This document shows positions 1-10,834 of a stretch of DNA of 64,000 bases, piece by piece. Source of the DNA: Glandiceps talaboti (Eukaryota; Hemichordata; Enteropneusta; Spengelidae). Positions within the stretch are counted from its first letter, which is position 1, and every line of letters begins with the position of its first letter. The position numbers and the translations under genes are program-made. The stretch lies in NCBI RefSeq assembly GCF_964340395.1, contig NC_135550.1, positions 12,485,908 to 12,549,907 on the forward strand, in the 5' to 3' direction. The notes beneath the pieces were generated by a model. It was given only the letters and a program-made list of their open reading frames with translations, did no database searches and was not told the DNA's origin.

Positions 1-94
<94 letters not shown>

Positions 95-95
95 T
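1..95. repeat. (AT)n microsatellite at the window edge
   Basis: A short CA run passes into an almost pure AT dinucleotide tract. Up to about 1,380 I see no gene. The short open frames here lack splice context and protein similarity. Confidence 0.9.
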
Positions 96-1639
96 TACAT
101 AATATTAGTAATATTGCAACGTGCACTGTTCTCTCCAGACATTTATATGAATATATATGTATATATGGGAGACAAAAAAAATTACGGGGCGCGGGTATGT
201 TTAGCTGTTCGTTATTCTTTTGTGCCCTCCCACTTGTGGCGAAGGATATCTGCCCTCTCTCTTACACTGGGTTTAATCTTGCCCGCCAGCCCACTGCCCT
301 CCCAATATTGAACATGATCCATGATTTACCCACTCCTCATCATCAGGACACACCATTGCGCTATCCATTATACCAACAATTCATTTTTATAGCGTACACA
401 ATTTGCGATATAGCTTACAGACATCATCAATGTTCCTCTGCAATTGTATCAAATTCAGTACTTCCCCCACCGCGTTCTTCCTTCTTTTCTCCCCTCCCGG
501 CAATTACATCAAGTTATGACGGGCCAATGTGACGACCAGTGCGCAGTTGCCTAAATCCCAGCATCCCCGACAAACCATCAATTTTAATTGTAAGGTGTTT
601 ATCCCTATACTAGCCAGGGTTTGACGAGAGACAACAATGTCAACACCTGGGGTTCATTGAACCTTGTTTAAACGTGTACACGGACAGAATGTCCACCTGC
701 ACATACGTTATAATGAAACGTCATAACACATATTTAAATGATGATGCAGTCAACTTTACGTCGTTTCAATTACTAATTTAACGCGAGTGGGGGAAAATTC
801 CGTATGGGCACAGTAACCGAAGTCTCTTTCTTAATATTTCATTTAATGAAAAAGAAAGATAAAAGGAAATGTAATTTGTTGAAATCATGCAATATTAATG
901 CCATGTTCAAGGCCATGGCTCATTTGCATACTAGGGAAAGCATTGTGTCACCAGCGAGTGATATCATTGTCAACGAGGGACGTATGTAGACAATACAATA
1001 TGCAACAATATGTGACCGAGAACACGATATGAGTGCCATCGTTAGAGTTAGTTAAATCCTGTGTATATAAACGACACCTTATGGTCACCGGCAAACAATT
1101 GAAACTGATTTCCGTTTAATATTCCGATCAAAATGGTGATGTCACAACACCTGCAATTCTTGTTTTGTTTTTTTCTTGTGTCGTCGCTCAAATCGTGTTG
1201 GATAAATTTTATACATCATGCTACATAATTAATCAATAGCTCTTTTAAAGTATGTCTTTTAAGAAATACATACAACAATAACAATGTGTAGGGCATCACA
1301 AACATTATATACTTCATGGGCGTAGATATTTCAGAATTTCAGAATTCAAACAAGGAATACTTATGACACAACAATGGTAGCAAGTTAGGCTGAAACAAAT
1401 CGTCGTCACGGCTGGACGAAATTTTGACAAAAAATGCTACATTTTATTGTCTGGTTTGAACACTATATATATCTTACTAAATAATAGCATAGCCCTTAAC
1501 GTACCCGGGCACCTCAAAAGACTCATTATCATATCGCTATAATATCTTGTCGTCTGCGTAACAAACATTGAAGTAAAATTGTTACACTTTGTCCACACTG
1601 ACAAATCTGAAAAAAAAGGATTGCTAAATTGTTACAAAA

Positions 1640-1880
1640 TCCATGATTTGGCGACAAACTACTGAGATACTGGTAGCAATAGTTGTTCATGCAAGGAAAA
1701 TGTTGGTAATGATTTTGTCTAGACAGACAGTAAGATGTAGTAATGTTTTTTGTTAAGCCAGACGCAAAAATGTAGTCAATGTTAGTAACCTTTTCGTTGA
1801 GGCAGACTCTAAAATGTAGCAATGTTAGTAAGATTTTAGTTGAGACAGACACTAAAATGTAGCAATGTTAGTCAGATTTT
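1640..1880. repeat. degenerate minisatellite, about 50-bp unit
   Basis: Consecutive units carry the core AATGTAGCAATGTTAGTAAG followed by a GAGACAGAC-type spacer, at about 1,730, 1,775, 1,815 and 1,860. The reverse complement of the core recurs in the array at 5,950-6,240, so both belong to one repeat family. No coding content is seen between 1.9 and 2.37 kb apart from C/G homopolymer runs. Confidence 0.65.
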
Positions 1881-2369
1881 GATCAGTCAGGCGTTTTCTT
1901 TCAAGTCAACTGGCGTCCATTGTACATAGTCCATAAAAATGTTGTGACGTTTTTGAGCAGTCGTATAACTCTAGCTGTTCAGGGATCTGTTAATATTATG
2001 TTAATGTGGGGGCAATATTGAGTCTTAAAGGGGGAGTTTGTGCGTTTTGGGCGCGAGTATTCAGCATGTTCTAAAGGCACTGGCAGTGAGCTGTTTTACT
2101 GAAGTATGTTTAAATATCACTTTCAATTGACTGGACTCAAATCTGGCATTAAGGGAATCGCCACTATTCATCATTTATGACGGAGGGGGGGGGGATTGGT
2201 GGAATTGCTTTGAGTACCCCCCCCCCCCCCGCCTGGCTTGAAATTTTTTCGTAACCCTCCTCCTGACAAAACATTTTTTCGTAACCCCCCCCCCTATTTT
2301 ACAGTCATAGCTGTTTAATGGCGTTCTAAAAACATTACACAAATGGTGAGGTCGAGTGTTCGATTGAGA

Positions 2370-2544
2370 CACACACACACACATAGACACACACATATAC
2401 ATACATACATACATACATACATACATACATACATACATACATACATGCATGCATGCATGCATGCATGCATGCATGCATACATACATACATACATACATAC
2501 ATACATACATACATACATACATACATACATACATACATACATAG
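2370..2544. repeat. (CATA)n microsatellite with (CATG)n core
   Basis: CATA repeats flank a central block of GCAT repeats at about 2,445-2,476. The open frames across it (Tyr/Val/Cys/Met or Ile/His/Thr only) are low-complexity artefacts. The flank to 3,600 contains no gene that I can recognise. Confidence 0.92.
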
Positions 2545-3601
2545 ACAAATAAACAAAATCCAACTTTTTTAATTTTGAAATTGAATTTCCTCATAACATG
2601 ATGGATATAGCTTATTTTAAAAGGAAGCGGTAACAATGAATGCAGCTTATTCCCAAAGTACCTAGTAACATTGGAAATTAGGCGGCATTAGTTGAATCAA
2701 AGTTTAGCTTAGTATTTTTTGAGTCACCCCCACACTCCGATTCCTCCGGCCCCCAGGTCATAAATAATGACGGCTCCCTAAGATATATCTTGTAAACGAA
2801 CTGATGACGTAATTTATTATACGTATCAAAATGGTGATTGAAATCCTTACTATGCAATCAACTGTTTGAACAATGCCATAAGACAATTGTGAAGTACAGT
2901 TAAAGAAGGCGTGTATTGATAGCCCATGATACTCGAATTATAGTTCAATCGAGGTTTACGTAAATACTTTCTTTCGTCAAAACATTTTAAACTCAGACAT
3001 GCCACTTTTACGTATGCAAATTTAACGCTGGTCAATATAAGCGTACATGTATCTATACACAAATTACAGCAAATTTCACCGGACCTCGCCTAAACTGTGT
3101 GTACGTGTGAGCACCTGTATTTTCATCGTTGATTCTTCGATATGATTAATAGATATATAATGACAACACTTCAACATGCCAAGTCATTACAAATGGACGG
3201 AAATAGGATTAATTATAAAAAATTACTCGAGCTCGTATTCTATAATTTACACGGTCGGAATGCATGGAGTGTCGCCCATAGGTTTCTGTATTGTAGTATA
3301 TGAAAGATATCAAATATATATGTATGTAACACACAGTTTTGGCGATATCTGATGAAAATGAATGTAAGGGGCACACTTCCTCCAGTTGGTACTCAGCTCG
3401 CGAATTAGCTCATATCTATCGAGATAAGCGATAGGGTTAGAGGCAGGTCAAAGGGGGGGGGGGCGGGCAAACAGATGAAAACCACAATTGTAATTCATAA
3501 TAAATTACACAATAGTGTTGCGTAACCTTTGCGTTATATATTTGATGGTCATGCAATTATATGATGGTATTGTCTGCATATCGAAAGGTTGTCCTAATTT
3601 C

Positions 3602-3759
3602 TGCGTGCGGGCGTGCGTGCGTGCGTGCGTGCATGCATGCATACATACATGCATGAATACATACATTCATGCATACATACGTACGTACATACATACATAC
3701 ATATACATGCATGAATACATACATACATACATACATACATACATACATACATGCATACA

Positions 3760-3793
<34 letters not shown>

Positions 3794-3938
3794 CATACAT
3801 ACATACATACATACATACATACGTACGTACGTACGTACGTGCGTGCTTGCGTGCGTGCGCGCACGCACGCGCGCGCACATACATACATACATACATACAT
3901 ACACACACATACACACATACATACATACATACATACAT

Positions 3939-3969
<31 letters not shown>

Positions 3970-4022
3970 TACATACATACATACATACATACATACATAC
4001 ATACATACATACATACATACAT

Positions 4023-4061
<39 letters not shown>

Positions 4062-4099
4062 CATACATACATACATACATACATACATACATACATACA

Positions 4100-4131
<32 letters not shown>

Positions 4132-4132
4132 A
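3602..4132. repeat. 530-bp compound microsatellite (GTGC/CATA/GTAC/CA)n
   Basis: Blocks of GTGC, CATG, CATA, GTAC, GCGC and CA repeats follow one another. The middle (about 3,820-3,880) is alternating purine-pyrimidine and self-complementary. All six frames are open because the tetranucleotides contain no stop codons, so the roughly 200-codon frames are not genes. From 4,140 to 5,260 I see nothing beyond a (GGT)n run at 4,469 and a C-run at 4,674. Confidence 0.93.
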
Positions 4133-5239
4133 ACAACATAGTCTATTGAAATAACTTCCTGTGTACAAACAGTCACTCGGTTACATCATATGTTTATTGG
4201 AGTAAAGTCTTGGGGTATTAAAATACAAAAAGTCATACGACATGAGTTTGTTGTCACTTATTCATGAAGAGGTAGGTCATAACTTTAAATTAAACGATAC
4301 TCTATAACAGTCACCAATATATGTTACTTCCATTGTTATGCGCTTGCTTTTTTCGTAACTGAAAAACATGTGGGTTTCAATGCAAAGTTTAAAAAAAGGG
4401 GCCTGACAGCTGTAACTGGGATACGCTGCTGCCATATGTACACGATTTTTTTTCTCTTTTTTTTCGGGTGGTGGTGGTGGTGGTGGTGGTGCAGGCGTTT
4501 ATTAATCATATTTGATATGTATTTATAACAGCGGAAACCGAGCTTTCTCAGCTTAATTACCAATCCAGACACAAACTAAATCTATTGTTATGCAAGTGAG
4601 TTATAGCAGTATCTTTAATTGTTGTGTGAATATAATCACTCTGTAATCAATGAAGAGTAAACACTAGACAACGCCCCCCCCCCCCGACATGTACAAGCTC
4701 ACGGAAGTCACCAGAAACACCACCCTACTGTGAGTACTATAAAACCTACGCCAATTGAATAACTCACATCAACATATCGCAACAACAGTTTTAGTTTGTG
4801 TCTATTTAAGCTGAAAACCAGACTTCCGCCGTCGTACTAGTAAATACCATGTACCACGTTGTGTGTGCGCGAGCAGTTATGTTGGGTATTATATTAACGT
4901 GAACTGTCAATTTTGTAGAGTGCCAGTACATTCATCAACATGCATGCATGGACAATAGACAATTCAAATAACTTCACCGGGTACTTTAGGAGCGCGAGCT
5001 ATAGTATCAAACATAAACACGGTGCCTTATAAACTCTGACACATTTCTTTAACAAGAGAAACCGTATAACACTGATCAACAGGTGACGCCGGTACGCGCC
5101 AAACTTATAAACATAAAAATACCGCCAATAGCGTTGTAGCACAACTGTAGTTTTAAAAATGTGTATCCATATGCTAGTCCGTGCTAACAATAAGTGTTCA
5201 TTTGCTGAATGACTATCCAGCTAGTTGCCTATCCAACCA

Positions 5240-5543
5240 TGTTGCTATCTTTACGATATACACTATCATTTGGCTGTTGCTATGGGCGTGGTCATGTTAG
5301 ATATATTTGCATACATTTTTGTATGTTTTTGTTCACTTGTGTATGAATTCCTGATATTATCTGTGCAATATACATGATCATTTGGCTGTTTAAGATTTTT
5401 GACCAAAAAATCACATTTTTGACCCAAATCATAAACCGCTGGTAGGATCATTTTGATTTGAACAATTTCCCAACTAGACCCCACAAGTAATATCCCTACC
5501 AAATATCATGGCAATCAGTTCAGAGGTTTTTGACTTTAAGTTG

Positions 5544-5616
<73 letters not shown>

Positions 5617-5700
5617 GCACACACGCACACACACACACACACAGACAGACACACAGACACACAGACAGACAGACAGACGCCGGGCGATCCATTTAGCACT
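5240..5700 (+). mobile_element. microsatellite-tailed non-autonomous element
   Basis: A non-coding stretch ends in text of the type 'atcatggcaatcagttcaga ... tttttgac' and runs into (CA)n then (CAGA)n, 5,550-5,680. The same architecture, with an anchor phrase about a conserved TTTTTGAG/TTTTTGAC followed by CA/CAGA repeats, occurs near 43,200-43,413 and 55,600-55,830, and inverted near 42,060-42,135. I infer a dispersed non-autonomous transposon family carrying its own microsatellite. Confidence 0.5.
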
Positions 5701-5949
5701 ACTGAACCTTAGTTCAGTTGTGCTAAAAACAAACGGCTTGTCAAGTGAGGTGAATGACTTGTAGTGTTCACGGAGTAATTATTAAATACAACCGAATTCC
5801 TAATTTGAATAAGTTTAACACAAATATAAGAGCAATTAATGTTCCGGCGCATTAATTATACTGGTTACATAATTTGGGCCTACACTCAGAGATGATTAAC
5901 TAATTAACAATGGAAACCAACAGAGTAGAAAGAAACCGCTGTCTGGCTC

Positions 5950-6240
5950 GACAAAAATCTCATCAACTGTACTACATTTGAGTGTGTACCTCCACAAATA
6001 TCTTACTGACATTGCTACATATATTGTATTTTGTGACTCCATAAATATCTTACTGACATTGCTACATTGTATTTTGTGACACCACAAATATCTTACGAAT
6101 ATTGCTACATTGTATTCTGTGACGACATAAATATCTAATATTGCTGCATTGTATTTTATGACTCCATAAATATCTTACTGGTATTGCTGGATCTTATATA
6201 CATCGTCTAACTTGGCAAAGAAATCTTAATATTAACATTC
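5950..6240. repeat. minisatellite, about 50-bp unit
   Basis: Four to five units of CTACATTGTATTTTGTGAC plus CATAAATATCTTACTGACATTG are visible. It is the inverted relative of the array at 1,640-1,880. The following 6.24-7.1 kb shows only short unconvincing frames. Confidence 0.75.
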
Positions 6241-7111
6241 CAACGTGTTATCACCTGATATAAGAAGAAGTGATCTGAAGTACAATTTTACATTTTATTT
6301 CACAGACATGTTTGAAAACAGTGTATGCTGTTACAATGTATTCGATTTGGCGACGATCTGCCCAGATAACAGTAGCTCACGCAAAGACAATGCCGAAGTG
6401 GTCGTAAATATCATACCAGATCTAGACAATAACAAGGAAGTAATCTGAATATATTAGCAAAATTATTGTTGAAGCAGACGATATCTTGTTCCTACTCAAC
6501 TGATTTCCATTGTAATAAATAATACATCCATATTGATACGTTTACTTCCTATTTTTGTAATAAATCTGAAAAATTTAGCAAACGAATTCTACTCTAAGGC
6601 CCGGAACAGTTTCATTAGCTTTCCTGCGAAATGTACGCGTTATGTTAATTTTGTTTGTGGCTACTGTATTCATTCTCCAGCCCTGCGTCTTAGAACAGCG
6701 TTGTGGTGGTGGAATAGCAACGGCAACGTTGAGGGCACTCCTATATACGTGGTTTTCACTCTGAACCGTACTGATCCGGCTAGACGCTTCCTTTGCGTTG
6801 TTGACTTGCGGTGACACTTGTGATGACCGTTTTCCACATTTCAGGATGACAATAATGGCTTCGCGAAACTGCAAAAAGGAAAAAATAAACAAGAAAAAAA
6901 TGATGAACAGTCTTCACTCGTCTCATTTAGAAATTTAGTATATAATCAACGGTAGGTTTGTAATGCATTCATATGATTATATATCAAAAAGAACTGAGCT
7001 GAACGTAGCTCGCAGTGTTATGCCGGTGATGCGTATAAAAGCACAAGTTCCTGAAGTAAAAATCTATTGTGATACGCGATATGTGCACGTACATGTACCT
7101 GGTGGGATTAG

Positions 7112-8575
7112 ACATATGTTGGGGTATATATATATACCCCAACTAATACCTATCAATGGAAAAACACTAATTCTGTCATTGAATGGTTCACATCTATTAC
7201 CAATAAGCAATCATGCTCTTTCCTCACGTTTGATGTAGTTGAATTCTACCCATCAATCACCCAGAAACTTCTACATGAAGCACTTGACTTCGCATCAAAT
7301 TTTACAGATATCAAGAACGAAGAAAAGGAAATAATTATGCATACAAAGAAAACCCTACTTTTCCACGATGATTCACCATGGCACAAGTCTAACCCGCCCT
7401 ACCTATTTGATATTACTATGGGCTGCTATGACGGAGCAGAAACTTGCGAACTTATAGGCACCTACTTACTTAGTAAAGTCAAACATATGTTTGATAATGA
7501 GGTAGGATTATACAGGGATGATGGCCTAGCTGTACTCCGTAACCATTCACCATCGAAAGCCAACAAAGTAGCCAAGCAGCTAACTTCAGAATTTAAGAAA
7601 CTCGGCCTTAGAATCACCACCGACCAAGGTATCAAAATTGTCAACTTCCTTGATGTCACTTTCAACTTGCGTGACGAGTCATACCGACCGTACACAAAAC
7701 CAAATAACACCACCCACTACGTCAACAAGAAATCAAACCATCCTAAAGCCATAATTAAGACCATACCCAGCTCGGTAAACCAACGACTATCCAACATTTC
7801 CAGTGATGAACAACTATTCGACGCCACTACATCATCCTACCAAGATGCACTCAATGAAGCAGGATATAATCACACCCTCAAATTTGACCAAACAAGACAC
7901 ACTCAACGCAAGCGGAATCGCAGCCGTAATATAACTTGGTTCAACCCACCTTACAGTAAACACGTTTCAACAAACATCGGTAGAAAATTTCTCAACCTCA
8001 TCGACAAGCATTTCCCTATATCCAGTGTACTGCATAAAATCTTCAACCGTAATAATACCAAAGTGAGCTATAGTTGCATGGACAACATGGGTAAATTAAT
8101 CAGCGGTCATAATAAAGCCATACTTTCAAAAGCTAAGCAAACACAACAAAATACCTGTAACTGCAGAAAACCAAAGGAGTGCCCTCTCGCAGGAAAATGC
8201 CTCATAAAAAGCGTTGTTTACAAAGCAACAGTCACCACTAACCAAGATCACAAATCATACATAGGCGTTAGTGACACAGAATTCAAAAGCAGGTTTAACA
8301 ACCACAAGTCTTCATTTAAACTTGATCACAAGAAGAAAGACACTGCACTCAGTAAATACATTTGGCACCTAAAAGACAGCAACATTAATTACGACGTACA
8401 CTGGTCAGTTCTCAAGCAGGCTTCCTCATACTCTAACGTTACCAAACGATGTCAACTATGCCTCTGGGAAAAATATTTTATTATAACTGCCGACAAATCA
8501 ACGAACTTGAACAGCAGAACTGAATTAATCAGTAAATGCCGGCACGCTAACAAGTTCTTACTTAATAATACGTAA
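7112..8575 (+). CDS. Penelope-like element reverse transcriptase / GIY-YIG endonuclease, 5'-truncated
   Basis: An uninterrupted frame runs from a stop at 7,109 to TAA at 8,573-8,575; the first ATG at 7,337 is internal to the domain. Seen in order: QWKNT then FDVVEFYPSI at 7,229 (RT motif A), YRDDG at 7,511 with the catalytic Asp pair, a long basic linker, a Cys-rich knuckle CNCRKPKECPLAGKC near 8,156, and a GIY-YIG-type endonuclease (VVYKA, then YIGV at 8,258, FNNHKSSF, SKYIWHLK). This order, with the endonuclease after the RT, is that of endonuclease-bearing Penelope-like elements (PLEs), which prime at nicks made by the GIY-YIG domain. The RT N-terminus (fingers) is missing, so this copy is probably non-autonomous although its remaining frame has no visible break. 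It lies in intergenic DNA upstream of the opsin's 3' end. Confidence 0.88.
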   Translation, partial: TYVGVYIYTPTNTYQWKNTNSVIEWFTSITNKQSCSFLTFDVVEFYPSITQKLLHEALDFASNFTDIKNEEKEIIMHTKKTLLFHDDSPWHKSNPPYLFDITMGCYDGAETCELIGTYLLSKVKHMFDNEVGLYRDDGLAVLRNHSPSKANKVAKQLTSEFKKLGLRITTDQGIKIVNFLDVTFNLRDESYRPYTKPNNTTHYVNKKSNHPKAIIKTIPSSVNQRLSNISSDEQLFDATTSSYQDALNEAGYNHTLKFDQTRHTQRKRNRSRNITWFNPPYSKHVSTNIGRKFLNLIDKHFPISSVLHKIFNRNNTKVSYSCMDNMGKLISGHNKAILSKAKQTQQNTCNCRKPKECPLAGKCLIKSVVYKATVTTNQDHKSYIGVSDTEFKSRFNNHKSSFKLDHKKKDTALSKYIWHLKDSNINYDVHWSVLKQASSYSNVTKRCQLCLWEKYFIITADKSTNLNSRTELISKCRHANKFLLNNT

Positions 8576-8680
8576 CCTTTGTTGTTAATCTTTTTGTGTA
8601 CACACAGCCATCAGTGAACACACACAAGTTATGTACATAACGCAGGATGTATAGCTAACGAATACTATTAAACCACACTA

Positions 8681-8722
8681 TTACACCTGACGATCCTTCG
8701 GGTGAAACGGTCCGTAGTGTAA
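8681..8722 (+). ncRNA. hammerhead ribozyme of the Penelope-like element
   Basis: Stem I TTACAC (8,681-8,686) pairs perfectly with GTGTAA (8,717-8,722). The core CTGACGA is 8,687-8,693. Stem II is a short CC/GG helix capped by a TTCG loop with flanking T and T. The GAAA core starts at 8,704. Stem III is a 3-bp ACG/CGT helix, and the predicted cleavage is after A8716 in GTA. A very short stem III is typical of hammerheads reported in PLEs, which may act as dimers. The T-T juxtaposition at the base of stem II departs from the usual G-C pair but recurs in the two copies near 51-52 kb. Confidence 0.72.
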
Positions 8723-8818
8723 TTCCACTATGTAATATCAGACTCGTCTTCTTTCATTTTTATGTATGATAGCTCTCCAAGGTGATCGAGCACTCTACTT
8801 GGCGAAAGAAGAATGAAA

Positions 8819-8923
<105 letters not shown>

Positions 8924-9924
8924 TGCTATGACATATACATCGAGATATAGAGGAATGTAACAATGCCTTCTCTCTGCCGTTCAAATTCATTTTTGAAGTA
9001 TCACAGTTTTGAGACTCTTTTACGCGTTGGGACTTTTTATTTATTAGACTTGTAGTGGTCCAACCCTAGTCTAGTCCCTATACGGAATAGTTACGATTTA
9101 CACATCCACTCACGTATAGTCAAAGTCGTTACTCTAGAAGTCCTGAGATGCCTGAGATGCAATCTAAACTTCATCCACAGCTACCCACCCACACATATAA
9201 CATCATATCTTTTTTTAATCAATCACAAAATTGTAACCAATAACACAGTCCCTCGTAAAGTTAGTGTTTATTATATTGGGGTAGTTATGTAATGTCCAAA
9301 TACGGTATATTTATCAGCTTAGGAAGTTACTTATACACTGTTTACATCACTATAACGTTTGGGGTTCACTGATTGGATAAACAAATGTTTGTGCTGATTG
9401 AGGGACTTTAACCAGACGTGGTTTAGAGACTACGTTGACATCCAGAATACATTGTAATCCAACCCATGCTGCCACTTCTTGCATTGCTATTACTAAAATC
9501 ATAGTCAGGTACGGTGGCATTGTGAGTATAGACACACTCCTAATATTTAAAAAAAAGCATATGCTTGAGTAGGGATGGCCTACTTATTGATTTTATCCAA
9601 ACAGCGCTATTGATTATTTGCATAAATTCACATAAATTATGACATAAAATGACCACAGTCACTCGTGAATAATCTCATATTTCGTATATTTCGTATAACT
9701 AACATCCATTGTAGAGCTGACTGATGAAAAATATGACTATTTAGAATATCTAAATCTACATCCCTTTAACAAAACATACTTTACACTAATTTGACAATAC
9801 TTCACCATTATTAATCCTTAATAACTCATCTTTGAGTGAATATTTGACCAATGTATGAGGTTCATCAGCAATAACACTCCCAGAGTACATATATGGTAAA
9901 CTTACATGTCCATACATACATACA

Positions 9925-9956
<32 letters not shown>

Positions 9957-10576
9957 CATTCATACATACATACATACTTACATACATACATTGCAGCAAG
10001 AATGTTAGAAATATTGATGATATAATTATTATAAAGCTTGCTAAAGGTACCAGATGTGGATAATACGGATTATATTAATTGTAAAGTGTGATTACCAATG
10101 ACAGTAAAATTAGATTAAGATGTGATATTAAAAAAAAAAGTCTCAATATAAACAATAATCTACTTGGAATATGGAATTCTAATTGCGATGGTGGCCGTTT
10201 TGAATTTTACTAGTTTATGCAAATTTGTATAATTTATGTAATTTCGTTGGTGGTAAGGTTTGTATGTCACTTGGCAGGCTGGACACGGTGAATAGAAAGT
10301 TCCTGTGAATGACAACTATTTATTACCCGGTGCGCAGTATAAAAATATCCCCCCGAAGCACCGTTTTTGTCACAACAATGGGAAACAAACATTGTTATTT
10401 CGTTATGCAATTCTTCAAACGAATAATATGTAAGTATACAGTCAAATTTAGCGTCGCCTTCGCAAACAGACAAGCGTTGGCCTCAGAAACAGACACTGCT
10501 ACTATGTGCTGGAAAGGGCGGAAAAAATCATCCACGATGATGTTGATTTGAACTTCGACCTATGCGCAATACTGAC

Positions 10577-10834
10577 CTTTTTATTCAGAGCGAAATAGAT
10601 TATAGGATTGTAGACTGTGCTTGACTTTGCAACTATTGACGGGATGAATGCCATTGTCGTAGTCACTTTCTCAGCATTGCCAAAAGCAACGTATAATGAC
10701 AGCACAGCATAAGGTCCCCAGCATATTACGAAGCACGCCACCATGAGTACAACCATCACAGCAACCTTCGTTTCTTTTTTGGCTAGATTGGTATGACGAG
10801 TCACTGTAGTGAAATCGGCGACACGTTTGCTCGA
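10577..10834 (-). CDS. opsin exon 4 (intracellular loop 3, TM6, TM7)
   Basis: 258 nt, phase 0 at both ends. Acceptor GTTTCAG, donor GTCAGT. It carries KKETKVAVMVVLMVACF, CWGPY, the retinal-attachment lysine and NPIIYF, ending at NKK. Confidence 0.88.

Larger units (their letters stand above)
7100..8760 (+). mobile_element. Penelope-like retroelement, truncated copy with 3' hammerhead
   Basis: The element comprises the RT/GIY-YIG frame and about 180 bp of 3' sequence that holds a hammerhead motif at 8,681-8,722. The left boundary appears to sit at a 26-bp perfect palindrome (7,118-7,143). The right boundary is uncertain, before the (AT)n tract at 8,823. I find no matching hammerhead or terminal repeat on the 5' side, consistent with 5' truncation. 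Confidence 0.75.

Noticed and set aside
3515-4176. Six overlapping open frames of 130-205 codons
   Set aside because: They arise because the tetranucleotide repeats contain no stop codons. The translations are only Tyr/Val/Cys/Met or Ile/His/Thr periodicities.
6533-6892. Overlapping frames of 93 and 105 codons
   Set aside because: No similarity recognised, and the composition is like the surrounding intergenic DNA.
10267-10320. Acceptor TTCACAG followed by ELSIHRVQPAK and stop as the last opsin exon
   Set aside because: In phase, but it lacks the aromatic/basic start expected after NKK and any helix-8 Cys; too short to support.
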